A stretch of 62,000 nt of DNA from Symbiodinium natans. Taxonomy: Eukaryota; Sar; Dinophyceae; Suessiales; Symbiodiniaceae. Position 1 is the stretch's first letter. Every line of letters begins with the position of its first letter. Positions 30,434 through 45,012 of the stretch are shown one piece after another. The DNA is taken from NCBI GenBank assembly GCA_905221605.1, contig CAJNDS010002318.1, positions 1-62,000 of the forward strand, in the 5' to 3' direction. The position numbers and the translations under genes were made by a program. A model generated the notes under the pieces. The model searched no databases. It was not told the origin of the DNA and worked only from the letters and a program-made list of their open reading frames with translations.

Positions 30434-32637
30434 TCAACCACCAAAAGATGGTGCCTGAGAGAGGACCAAATGGTGATCCCTCACATGGACATGGAAAGAT
30501 GAAGCTTGAAGCGGCTGGGCATCTTGCTTGATCAAGAAATCGCTGGGAATGCCAGCATGTCTCGCGTAGTAGGCAGCAGTTGCACCGTGTGTATCTCGCC
30601 TCAGCACACGGAAGAAGGTGCTGCGGCGTACTAGCACAGCATCTCTGTACCACGGACAAATCATGACGAATCAAAGAAGGTTGCTTTCGAGAAACACTTG
30701 GAGGCTTCAGGTTTCTGGAGGGAGGCTATGGGAGGCTCATCGGCAAAATATGGCGGGAGCACATGAAAGAATTAAGAACATCACAGAGACTGCTGCAGCC
30801 TGCACCTTTTTGAGCCAAGACTCTCTGCAACTGTACCATGAACAAATGCACTGTGCGCCACTGCATGCCACCGTGTTGTGAGAGATGGCAGAATTGACTG
30901 CAGCAAGCTGCAAAGTGAAATCGGGTTGGGCTCTTTCAGCCAAGGTCAAGGCACATACTTGTCAACCAAGAACGTCTTGACACAGAGACCACAATCCAAG
31001 GCTCTGGCACATCAACAACGTCTCTGCTGACGCGGGGTGCCAGCCATACAAGCACCTGCCATTTGCAGGAGGTTTGCCTGGTCTACAACGGCGTTCTTCT
31101 GCAACGAGCCTCTGTGAGACCTGCCCTGCTTGCCAGATGTAAGGCTGACCTTAAGCATCACAGCATGGTTCTGCACCTATTGTGGTCCTACAGAGCAGCT
31201 TGGTTGCCGGCTGGCCTTTCTGATTCAGGGCATTGACGTTGGCCTGCCAGGGCACGTTTCATGGCATGGATCTGCTTTTACACCGCCCTACATGTCAGGT
31301 GATCGTCAAATATCCATGAACATCTTGCACCCGACACTTCCCAATACTGCCCTTTCATATTATTGCAAAGAGCTTGCCTTGTGCTCGAGCAAAACATCGC
31401 AGACCGAGCTGATGGGCCTGGGAAGGTTATGGGTCCAACAGTCCGACACATGGCGTCAAAGGTCTTCGAAGGGTTCCCAAGGCTTTGGCGCGAAGAAGAG
31501 GGCCGTCTGGCCGTGCTGGTCGGCAGCGTTGGCATCCGCGCGCGCTCGCAGGAGCGTCTGGCAGAGGTCGGGAAGGCCGTCGAAGGAGGCCGTGTGGAGG
31601 ACGCACACGCCCTTTGCATCCTTCTCGTTGGGGTTGGCTCTGGCCTCAACAAGGAGTCGAGCCATCTCTGCACTCCGTGCCTGCACGGCAGCCCTTAGAG
31701 GGGTTTCGGGCCCCTCCCACTTGTGCGGCGGAGCTCCATCTTTGAGAGCCCTTGAAACGGCACTCAGAGCCACTGCCCGCTTTTCCTTGGTGAGGGATGC
31801 TTCGAGCAGTGGCTGTGCAGCCTGGTACAGGCTGGGAGGCACATGCGGACGGGAACGACGCAGCGGTGATCCACTTGAGGCACGTCGAGTCGAGCCACGC
31901 GGCGTCGATGCCGAGGTCTCCCTGCCAGCGGACAGTGACCTTTGCCGGCTTGGGCTGGCAGCTGCACTCCTGCTCGGTCCACCCCGCTCGCAGCCATCAC
32001 CAGCACCAGGTGAAGGCTGGATCGCATCAGTTTTCGATGCGTTCTCGGCCCTTGGCCGCGCCTTGGGACAGCTCTTCGTCTTGCGCACGCCGCCAACGCT
32101 ACCACTACTGCTGGATCGCTTGATGCTGGAAGTGATGCTGCTGCCTGAACACTCACTTCCAGCTGACGTACTGCATACGCTGCTGGTGCCAACTGGCTCG
32201 GCCTTGGCTGCAGAGGCTGCCGTGGCCGACATGTGGGAGTGCCGGACGGGGTACCCAGCGGCTGGCCTCTTGCCGGAGCTCTGAGACACGCTTTGAGGAG
32301 CGAGCTTTGCGAGCACTTCGCCGGCTGAGGGCGAGAAATCTGCTGGGCTCGCTGGACTCGTTGGACCCTCGTGCTGAGCCTTGTCTTGACGCCAGAGTCC
32401 AGCAGAGGACAGCGCACAGCGCAAGGCCCTGGTTTCCTGCTGAAGTGCTTCGTGCTCTTGACGCAGTGACTTGAGCTGCAACCCATGGTCCGTGACAATG
32501 TCCAGCAAGCGGCTCAGGGAGGGCTCCGGGCGCTCCACCGAGGGGCGCTCCGCGGGGCGCTCCGCACCGAGGCCCTGCCGGCCCTTTCGCAGGGGAGTGG
32601 TCGGAGTGGTGCTCCGAACATCCCGTGCGAAGGACAT
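30434..32637 (-). CDS. Ankyrin-repeat protein with N-terminal coiled coil
   Basis: The first exon starts at ATG 32637 (MSFARDVRSTTPTTPLRKGR). It has a heptad segment LLDIVTDHGLQLKSLRQEHE with LQQETRALRCALSS (residues about 44-80), a long Ser/Arg-rich linker (80-270), then ankyrin repeats: PETPLRAAVQARSAEMARLL, KGVCVLHTASFDGLPDLCQT, LLRARADANAADQHGQTAL, up to about 31460. Later exons continue the repeats: ANVNALNQKGQPATKLL (near 31190-31235) and RRDTHGATAAYYARHAGIPS (near 30570). The 3' end is unresolved; 29900-30430 has further open minus frames without clear repeats. Likely a protein-interaction scaffold in the cytoplasm. The dense Ser/Arg-Ser content of the linker suggests phosphorylation. 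Confidence 0.75.
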
Positions 32638-33132
32638 GGCAGGCGCGTCACGTCATTATCATAAGGCTCGAAGAATCTTGTAACGACTTGCACCCGTGCT
32701 CAAGAGTCTGCATGCAGAAGCTAGGTGGAGGTATCGCACGAGTGCACGGACATTGACAGTACCCCAGTTCACACAAGTTCAAATGCTTGCTGCAGCTTCA
32801 TGCTTGTGATCCCGATGGCGGCGTGAGGAAGAGCCGCCGCAACACCCATTCCTCGACAGCCCCAAAATGGCAGCGATGGAAGTGCACAGTTCTTGACACG
32901 GGCAGCCTTTTCTGTTGCCTCAGTGGGGTTAACTTGCAAGCTACTCCTACCGTTTGAAAGATTGAGATGTTGTCAGAGCCGACAAGATCTCACAGGTCAA
33001 GATGTGTCAAGGGACTGTTCCCTCGCATGGTTTGCAGGGCTCCTGATGGACTTGTGCCGCTTTTGGTTGTGTCTTTTCTGCCTCGCAGTCCCCGCACACC
33101 CGGGGAACAATCCGTTTCCACAAGTTGGCCGC
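32638..33132. other. Intergenic spacer between the ankyrin gene and the sulfatase end
   Basis: About 500 bases separate the ATG at 32637 from the sulfatase stop at 33133, both on minus. Nothing else is recognised. Confidence 0.5.
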
Positions 33133-36848
<3,716 letters not shown>

Positions 36849-37278
36849 GCTTTTCTCTATGGCCGCTTGGCTTATAGAGGTGCAAAAGAGGCTGCAGGGA
36901 GGCAGGCGCATTGCTTGCAACTTGATGAGGGGCAACTCTCAGCAGGCACAACTGCCTCAACCGCAAACACAAGAGGCACGCCAGAGCACTGTATCGTGGC
37001 GTGAGGCGCGGCAAAATACCAAATCTTTTTTGTTTGTACAACGTGTGGCCTTGCACATTCGTTGAACTCACACAAATCAATTGCAGCTTGCTCCACTGTC
37101 GCTCACTAGCATCCTTCACGAAATTCGCAAAGCACAGGGTTCAACAGCTTCGGTCGCTCAAAGGGGGAGTCAAGATTTGAAAATAGGACCACATCCACGA
37201 TGTCCACCTGCCAGGGCTTTTGGCATCAGTATCTTTGCCATGCTTGAAGCCTGTGAGGAGAAGATGCAGCTGGCCTTT
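36849..37278. other. Intergenic spacer between sulfatase start and isomerase stop
   Basis: Only 430 bases lie between the sulfatase ATG and the stop codon of the next gene upstream on the same strand. I see no promoter motif. Such tight, same-direction spacing is typical of dinoflagellate arrays. Confidence 0.55.
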
Positions 37279-40200
37279 CTACTCCAGGTATTTCGCCAGG
37301 AGCTTCTTGGTCGGAGACAGGAACCTGAGGAATCGGAATTCCTTCGGGGACTTCTCGGGACCTTGCTCTCCATGCCCCATGCCAGGCAGGTCAGAAGGTC
37401 TAGGCTTCTTACTTGGAGTCATCTGCAGCACCTTTCCTGGCCTGGGTCAGGTATCCGCGCACCTGCCGGCGTGAAAACCAGCGAAGTTATGTGGCCCGAG
37501 GACATCAGTTCACTGTCGCTGCCTCCTTTGCCAAGACTTTCCCGAGCTCGACACCCCACCTAAGCCACAAAAGGCCTTGCCTTCCCACAATGTTTCTGGA
37601 GCTGGGACATTCGGACATTCCGAGCCCAGCACTGGTCAAATGAGTTGATGTCCCACAACCAGCCTGATGCACACTGATGCACATTGATGCGCATGCACAC
37701 ACACACACACACCTACCTTAGACGTTTTGAGCCCTAAGGGGCGCATGTGCTGTACACGATCGAACAAGGCGAACGAATGCAGAAACGCGCTCCTTGCACA
37801 GCGGTGCGGTGCTCGTAGAGCGCCAAAAGCTGTCCTAGCCTCGGGCGCATGAATGCGGAGATGCAAGATTCTCAAGCTCATGAAGCTACTGGCAGACGCC
37901 GGAATCGGGCCCACACCAGTGTGCATTGCAGACCGGCAGCAGAAGCGACCTATATCGCACAAGGGCTGGCGGATGATGGAAGTTTCTGTGCTGTCTGTGT
38001 TCGTTAAGGCAGGAACAGCGATGGTCTGTCTCCGGGGAAGGTCTTGTGTGCCACAAGCTTCTCCGGGATTCCATCTGCCTTTCTGTTGCAGGTAGGGCAG
38101 GCATTTTTGAACCCGAAACACTAGACTCTAAACCCTAAACCCTGAAACCCTAAAGCCTAAAGCCTAAACCCTAAACCCTAAACCAGGCAAGGCTTCCTTC
38201 AGCTCCTCGGCCGTCTTCCCCAACGCCAGAGCATCTGCCGAAACAAGGCTCTCGTCTAAAGAGCTGGGCAAGATGCACAAGAGCCGATCACTTGCGGCAC
38301 GTGTTGCTGCTGGATACGGGAAAGTCTGGAAAATGGCACATCTTAAACCCTAAAACCCCAAACCAGTATTCCCCATACTGGGCCCACCTACGGCCCGAAG
38401 GCCTGGCTGCGCGAAGAAGTTGGACATGAGCTCATCGTGATTGGACACGGCTTCGCCCGGCAGCTCAACCTTCTTTTCGGGTTTAGGGTTTAGGGGTTTT
38501 GGGTTTTGGGTTTAGGGGTTAGGGTTCAGGGTTTAGGGTTTAGGGTTCAGGGTTTAGGATTCAGGGATGTGTTAGAGCGAGAGAGAGGAAACGCAGCTGG
38601 TTCTCAGTGTCGGCTCAGGAGCTGGGTTCTGCGAATTGGCGAAGCCAATGAAGTGAGATGGGATCACCCGGCCCTGGTGCATCAGCTGGTAGAAGGAATG
38701 CTGGCCTCGGGGGTTCAGGACGCCAAAAAAAAGACCCTTGCTGCTCGGCGGATCTCTTGGTCTTGGGCCATTGGTGCCAGGCTCACCGAAGTTGATGGCA
38801 CCGGTTTCGACGGGCACCTCACTCCCATCCTCAGCAGCAGAAGCCACGAGCCCGAGTCGCCACATCATCATTTGGGGTTGAGTGGGGCCTTGAATTAGGT
38901 CCCTTTTGGGGCTCGTTTGTTTGGAAGAAATTCTTTCTAAAAAGGTGGCTGTAAGGGAGTTCAGAACAACCCTATCTGAGGACAGCACCATCTGCACACG
39001 TTTCCCATTGCCTAAGTATACACTCGGCAGCAGTGCCGTTGCTTTCATGCGTCTTGCTGCCAGGGCCACTTTCCATGTCCAGCTGTTGGATGTGCGGCAC
39101 AAAGCGCACGAGGGCCTGTACTGCCAAGCGCTTGCCAAGCACTTGCCAAGCACAAACCAACAAATCCTTCCAGCCTGGCAATACGGCAGAATAGCGACGC
39201 CCTCGTGGCCCAGCATACTGCAGTTCCAAACCTTAGATGTCTATCGAGTCCCCTGCTACGCACCGAAGTTGCTTCAGTCTCACTTACATGAAGGCATGGA
39301 TCTCTACGAGTAGTACATGCTAAGGAAGACGCGTCCAACAAGCCAATAATGAGCGGAAGGTTCTCCTTGGCAGGCGCCTGCGAGGCAATCAAAGGCAGGC
39401 AGGCCTGGCCGCCAGCCGACGATAAGATGACTTGAAGGCTAAAAGGGAGCCTTCTGGAAGTGCTCATCCATGGCATGCCTCAAAGGGTACTTCGGGCTTC
39501 TTTCCAGGGCAAACCCAAACCCCCCAAAAAAAGGCAGAGTCCCCGACCCCCCTTCCAGAAATTGGTTGACGATGCCGAATCCATACCTGAGCTCCATGCG
39601 TCATAGTGCGTCAGGCTGCGTGCGTCTACGGTGCACAGTAGATCCGTGTAGAGGCCACCCTCCCACCGTTCACTTCAACCTTGAGGTAACGCAGGGATAA
39701 GGGGGTTTCCGAAAATAGGGGGTATCCTTTTTGGGAGTCCCTTAAAGGGGATTCTATTCTATTTGGGGTAGAAGAGGAAATCCCCAAATAACAAGCCAGT
39801 CTACAGAAAAGCCCAGGTGCTGCAGCGACAAGGCAAGCACACCCACAGCGCTCCAAACGGAGAACCGGCCACCAACCTGAAACAGCTCTTTGGGGGATGT
39901 TTGGGATGGGTTAGCTCAAGGCTTGGACCACTGGGGTTTAGGGTTTAGGGTCTAGGATCTAGGGTTTAGGGTTTAGGTGGGCCTGGGGGACCGCGACCGG
40001 CAAGGGATTTCAGCGATTTTGCTCCGGGATGCTGGGGGGTGGGCCCAATCCCAGAAGCCGAAGACATTGTTCGAGTCGATGCCAAAGGCCTCAGACTCTC
40101 GTCCTCTGCCAAAAGTCTCTCAGACTCTCGTCCTATCGTAGGTCCCGGCCTGGGTCTTGTCGAGGGCGGTTGAGCAGGCCACGACATGCTTGGCAACGCC

Positions 40201-42876
40201 TCGGCACGTCAAGTTGTCGACTGTCAAGTTCAACAGACTCAGGTCGAGCGATTCTAAGCCGACGACAATCCGCACTGCCGAGCTCCTTCACAAGCCACGC
40301 CTGCTGGGGTGCGAGGGGAAACGGACGGACGGCAAAGACGGCAGGAACACCAGCCCGAAATGCTGGGCCTTGACCGTCTTTGCGTTGAGCATCGTCTCAG
40401 CCGTTGTAAACGTCTTCGAGATGATGACGACCTGGTCCAGGCACTGCCACAAAACTTGCACTCTCAGGACATGCAGAGGAATCTTCCGAGTAAAGAACTC
40501 GTTGCAGAATCCGAGGGCGGGGCCAACGTCGTCTCAGCGTTGAGCCCCTCCAGGGCCTTCAGTCAGTAGCCGCGCTCTCTGTGTTCAAGCATGCCCCTCC
40601 CCAAAGAATCAGCTCTGCAGTTTAGGCAAATCCAAACTCCCTGAGGTTCCCTGAGCTCGGCCCCTGGCGCGCTGCACATCAATCGGATCTACGTTCGCCA
40701 AAAATCGAAGCTTCCGGCCCTGTGCTGCTGCAGCTGCCTCTCACGGAGGGTTGTCACTGCCGTCGCTGCCGTCACTGCCGTCACTGCTGTCACTGGATGT
40801 TCAAGGATGCCGAGGTGCCTCCGGATCTGTCTTCAATGCTTCGTAGACGAACTCCACTCCCAAGTAGGAGCCGCCGATCCTGACCCCACAAACCTTCCTT
40901 CACCTGCCTGGCCTGCCCTTCCTCAAGGGGCCCAAAAGGATGCTTCCAACCATTTCAGGGTTTAGGGTTTAGGGTTTAGGGTTTAGGGTTTAGGGTTTAG
41001 GGTTTAGGGTTTAGAGTTTAGGGTTTAGGGTTTAGGGTTTAGGGTTTATTGCAAGGTCAGTTCGCAATACACGGCAGTAGCAGATTGCTCAGGCCCGGGC
41101 CCAATGCAAACCACATCGGTTAACGCTTTTCCCGTGAAACCTTTCCATTCTCCTGAGCGGACCTGCGCTGGCAAACCCTCACACCTGGTCTTCTTTGCAC
41201 AAGCCAATTATTGCGAGGCAGTCTTCTGCTCGAGTCTGAAACTGACATTCGCGAACCTTGTCGGAGAACGCTTTCATGGCATCCAAGACCTTCCAGACCT
41301 GTTCAGGAGCTGGGGCAAGAAATGGTGGGAAGCCAGCTTCGTCCCGAAACACAAAGTTTCCAGTTCATCCGCAATCCGGTGAAGAACGATGATATCATCA
41401 CCAGCAGACTGCATACTCACGTGTAAGCACAAGATGGCCGGCATACTTTACAGGCTTGAGCTCTGGGTGTATTTCCTGCCTGGTCATACTTTGGGTTTGT
41501 TCAGAACGCTTCAAAAGGGCCTGCTATGGCGCACCTTGAAGCGGACAATCGGATGGCAATTGCACTGTGTTGCATGGAGGCCTCACTTGCGACATCCCCA
41601 ACTCCCAGATGTCAAACCTGCCAATCCCTTCTATTCGATATAAACCCTCAACAGCCCTCTTTCTCATAACAACCGGCTCCCCCTTAGACCAAAAACCCAA
41701 AGCGCGCCAGCCTCCGGCACCACGTTCTCCCCATCCAAACAGACGGATGCACTGCGAGGCGCTCGAAGTGCCGGATGGAGAACCTGTGATTCAGCGAAGA
41801 TGCTTGGGGTGCAGTCAGTGCTCAGCTCCCTCAGCGCTCAGCTCCCGGAACTTTAAAAAAAAAAAACGTGGTGAGTGATGCTTTGCATCCTTTGCAGCCC
41901 TTGGGTTCCAGGCTGCTCTGCCCTCGGTCTGGTTGATGCGCTCACCTGCAAACCTCGGGGTGGGGGGGGGGACTGTTGCAAGATGCAGCTGCTTCGCCTA
42001 AGTAAGTCTTCAGGCTGGCCGCCGGCTGGCCAACTAAAGCTGCTGAGTTTGCGACATCTTGGCCTTCCTCTGCTCGACGCCGGTCTCAAGGACAGGGGTG
42101 TAAAACCACTTGAAGTTGCAATGGCCTCACTGCCTTGTCAGCTAGCTCGAAAAGCTTCGACCTGGCGACTTGTGGATGTCACAGTACCACTGCTGCCCTT
42201 CACACGGCATTTGAGAATCCACCCCGCTTTGCTGGGACGCAAACATAGTCTCGCTGTCGACCTTCTGCCGACAGTAGTCGAGAACCTCACACAGGGGAGT
42301 GAGAGATCACAAAGACTTTAGGATCAAAACAAACGCAGGACTATTTGGAGCCAGAGAGCTAGGGATAACAAAATACAGGAATCTCTGTACCCACGGGGTG
42401 GCCATACACAAACACAACTCTCGTATGACGGGTTGGGCAGGGTTACATAAAACATTTAGGCTCATTTCTTCCTTGCTTCCTTGCGGGCCCTCCTGCTCAT
42501 CCCCTTTCTTCCTTCCTTTTGCTTCCTTCATCTTCCTTCCTGTCTTCTTGCCCCTTCCGCCATTCCTTCCTTCCCTCCTGCCTGCTTTCCTTCCTGCGTT
42601 GCTGCTTTTCTACCTCGAAATATGCGGCTGTGTTCAACATCGAGAGATTCAAGCCAGGGAGACAAGGCATTCGAGTGGTCACCAATAATCACCGCGATCC
42701 CCCCAAGCTGTGCACCATGGGTCCATTCTGCACAAACATCGAGTCATTGCGGGCCTCCACATGTAGCTGCATGCGGGAAAAGCGGCGCTTTGCAGACAAG
42801 CTGACTCTGAAACTCTGAAAGCCCGTGCCTGGTCCTGCATCAGTGACCGCAGATGTGCTGATTTCATTTTGGGCAC
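37279..42876 (-). CDS. GPI: Glucose-6-phosphate isomerase, about 30 small exons
   Basis: The enzyme interconverts glucose 6-phosphate and fructose 6-phosphate. Its conserved blocks occur in order on minus: [16 protein letters not shown] (42870), [14 protein letters not shown] (42285-42244), [10 protein letters not shown] (41940), [14 protein letters not shown] (41785), [16 protein letters not shown] (41299), [18 protein letters not shown] (41163), [16 protein letters not shown] (40880), [12 protein letters not shown] (40715), [10 protein letters not shown] (40553), [20 protein letters not shown] (40434), [16 protein letters not shown] (40197), [14 protein letters not shown] (40085), [19 protein letters not shown] (39876), [46 protein letters not shown] (39115), [15 protein letters not shown] (38815), [16 protein letters not shown] (38711), [16 protein letters not shown] (38455), [63 protein letters not shown] (37560), and [12 protein letters not shown] with a stop at 37279-37281. 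The catalytic Glu (GEPGTN), His (SNHD) and Lys (ELGK) are all present. No block is missing, so it is probably functional. The start codon is unresolved. Four telomere-like arrays lie in its introns. Confidence 0.95.
38126..38184 (-). repeat. Telomere-like array (CCCTAAA on plus) in a GPI intron
   Basis: About eight units of CCCTAAA with variants (CCTGAAA, GCCTAAA). It lies between the exon with [16 protein letters not shown] and the exon with [12 protein letters not shown] short two-unit array is also at 38343-38364. Confidence 0.93.
38479..38566 (+). repeat. Telomere-like array (TTTAGGG) in a GPI intron
   Basis: About twelve units with TTTAGGGG, TTTTGGG and TTCAGGG variants, directly adjoining the exon that encodes [13 protein letters not shown]. 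Orientation is opposite to the array 300 bases to the left. Confidence 0.93.
39698..39790 (+). repeat. Dispersed short element in a GPI intron
   Basis: TATCCTTTTTGGGAGTCCCT, TTAAAGGGGATTCTATTCTA and TTTGGGGTA match the reverse complement of 49965-50075 almost word for word. The ends GGGGGTTTCC and GGAAATCCCC are inverted, giving MITE-like symmetry. Confidence 0.75.
39933..39977 (+). repeat. Telomere-like array (TTTAGGG) in a GPI intron
   Basis: Six units including TCTAGGA and TCTAGGG variants, between the exon with FGFWDW and the exon with VGGRFSVW. Confidence 0.93.
40748..40796 (+). repeat. Short tandem repeat GTCACTGCC
   Basis: Five imperfect 9-base units (GTCACTGCC, GTCGCTGCC, GTCACTGCT) in the GPI intron between the [11 protein letters not shown] and LRFLANVDP exons. 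Confidence 0.85.
40957..41048 (+). repeat. Telomere-like array (TTTAGGG) in a GPI intron
   Basis: Thirteen nearly perfect units, the cleanest array in the window. It lies in the intron that splits the conserved glycine motif between LTDVVCIG and IGGSYLG. Confidence 0.96.
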
Positions 42877-43668
42877 TTGGCCTCGGTTCAAGCGACGGAT
42901 TCGTGCCGACAACTAGGGGGCATTCACAACGCAAGGACATGACTGTCCACATCTCCTGCCTTTCAAGTCATTCCATAAACCAGAAGCCATAGCCTCAGAC
43001 ATCAGCACAGGCAGTGCACGTCAAGGTTTGTCAACTGTGTGTAGTCATGGTTTGCTGCTTTGGGCCTTTCCGAGCAGCCAACTCTCTGAAGTCTGAGGCA
43101 GCTAACTCCAGAAGAGGATCAACTGAAGGCTTCAGAAGGCAGCGGGCAAAGTGTTGCCGTACTACGCGACCAGGCAGAATCTCCAACTTATTTTGGTGTG
43201 CAAAACGACATCAAGCGCGCGCTCATGCACATCCAGACCTCACTGCTCCACATGTATCCATCAACGACCACAAACTGGGCACCATGAGAGGGCGCTTTTT
43301 GGGCCAGTTTTGGTTGTTATAAATCAACCAATACTAATTGAGCATCAAAAAATGTTATAGGCTTCTAAGAACAGTTTCACTGCTTCGGCGAGGTTTTGAG
43401 CATCTGCGACGGACGATTTTTTTGATTAAGACGGCGCTTAGCTCTTCAACGATTGTCTCTATTTCTTTGTACTTTTCTAACCTTAAAAGAATTTCTGACG
43501 ACTATTCCCACGAATGATCGGACTTAAAGTATTGAATTTTACGTTGCTGCTGTGATATTAACTGCGTTATGTCTTCCTCTCACATACATGAGATTTAACA
43601 CAGGTTAGTTTCTTGGCAATGCTTGACTATCAGCGAAGTCATCAGCAAGAATAAGGGGTTGAGAATAC

Positions 43669-43887
43669 ATGCTTATGGTCGTCCTTCGCTTTGCTTTATA
43701 TAACCTTGTCTACCTCTGCTGGTGTATCTTCGTGGCATCGATACTTCTCCTTGTTTTCATCGGACTTCAACTCGCCTTGGACGGGATTTTTAACTGGCGC
43801 CCAACTATCTACAGATACAGAAGGAGACCAAAGATAAATACACGCAAAGACATTTGTACAAGCAACCAATATCATAGATGGTACTAG
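43669..43887 (+). CDS. Small ORF with one strong membrane helix
   Basis: Seventy-two codons from ATG 43669: VYLCWCIFVASILLLVFIGL is a clear hydrophobic helix, followed by a basic tail (WRPTIYRYRRRPKINTRKD). It is one of very few plausible plus-strand frames and sits in AT-rich DNA unlike the neighbours. It could be a chance frame, a fragment of an inserted organellar or viral sequence, or a micro-protein. I recognise no family. Confidence 0.25.
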   Translation: MLMVVLRFALYNLVYLCWCIFVASILLLVFIGLQLALDGIFNWRPTIYRYRRRPKINTRKDICTSNQYHRWY

Positions 43888-43914
43888 AATGCCTTTTCCT
43901 GATTACATATGGGT

Positions 43915-44010
43915 GCTTTCAAAGAAGGGGAGGTACCTTATTGGGGTCCCTAGTATAAGGGAATCCTATTTGGAGTCTTTTTTAGGGGTCACCCATCTTC
44001 GTAAACTTCC
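43915..44010 (+). repeat. Dispersed short element, diverged copy
   Basis: GGGGAGGTACCTTATTGGGG, AAGGGAATCCTATTTGGAG and CTTCGTAAACTTCCAAATA resemble the copies at 29935 and 39698. It lies directly before a telomere-like array. Confidence 0.5.
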
Positions 44011-44050
44011 AAATATAAATGGTGTGTGTGTGTGTGCGTGTATGGCGTGT

Positions 44051-44098
44051 AACCCTAAACCCTAAACCCTAAACCCTAAACCCTAAACCCTAAACCCT
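44051..44098 (-). repeat. Telomere-like array (CCCTAAA on plus)
   Basis: Seven almost perfect units, preceded by a GTGTGTGTGT tract at 44021-44037. Confidence 0.95.
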
Positions 44099-44976
44099 CC
44101 CACCGCCCAGCTTGAGCTCACGGCATGAGCTGAGATTGCCCGTAGTTAAGAGTCACGGATAGTGGACAGCATGAAGCGACACGAAACAGGCAGGGGCTAC
44201 ATACTAACAGTATATTCATCACATCAATAGCACTATGAATACAACAAGAATCTGATGATAATAATGCCATTTTGCAGTCTTCCCGCATGGTGTGGTCTAA
44301 GCTTTGCGGCTGGCGCGAGTCCTTCGCTGCAGGTATGGCTCTTCCGGTAGACATCGAACCGTTGTCTTGGACAGAGTGCAACTCTTGCCTCAATCCTCTC
44401 TGTGCTGTGGTCGTACATTGAACGCCATGCCTGTCAGAAAGTGCGCGCACGGGAGTCTGCGTGTACAGGTGGGGGCGCTTCCGCGCACCCATCCTGAATA
44501 AGCTGCTGGACTGCGCGATGCCAATCAGGCTTTCAGCTCTGATCAAACACTTTGTGATCTGTGATGACAGCTTTGGATGGATCAAATGCCGTTCAGAAGT
44601 GGAGCACAGAAGCTGTACACCAGCTCTCCAATCCCAAGCTGCCTCTCCACAAATGCTCAGCAGCACCACTTAAAATTCAGCCCGAGCAGCGCTTCTTTGG
44701 AGCCGGGCAGGCTGCCAAGAACTGAAGAATCGTCTACCCGAGTCCACCCTCAACTTCGCCCAGAGATACGGATAGATCGGCCTCAAGCTAAAAAAACCTG
44801 AATATTTTTTGGTACCCAAAAAAGTGCAATAGGCCTTACGACTACCCTCGCTTCGTGGGCTCGAAGGTTGCGTTGCGGCTCAGAGGCTGAAACTCAACGA
44901 GGCTTGCGCATCCTCAAGTTGAAGCCTGGTCCTCACTGGCCTCGGCTCTAACTTGGGGTTAAGGGGTTTGAGGATT

Positions 44977-45012
44977 GGGGTTTAGGGTTTAGGGTTTAGG
45001 GTTTAGGGTTTG
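44977..45012 (+). repeat. Telomere-like array (TTTAGGG)
   Basis: Five units in non-coding sequence, with degenerate units (TTAAGGGG) just before. Confidence 0.93.

Noticed and set aside
31130-32284. Plus-strand 384-codon ORF opposite the ankyrin exon
   Set aside because: It is the antisense shadow of the ankyrin and Ser/Arg-rich exon, where the minus frame shows clear repeat consensus.
38960-39040. A 27-base in-frame insertion flanked by GAAAG in the GPI LDMES-NG block, considered as a micro-intron
   Set aside because: A normal GT-AG intron ending at CTTAG and continuing NGKRVQMV gives the expected protein, so the short repeat is probably coincidental.
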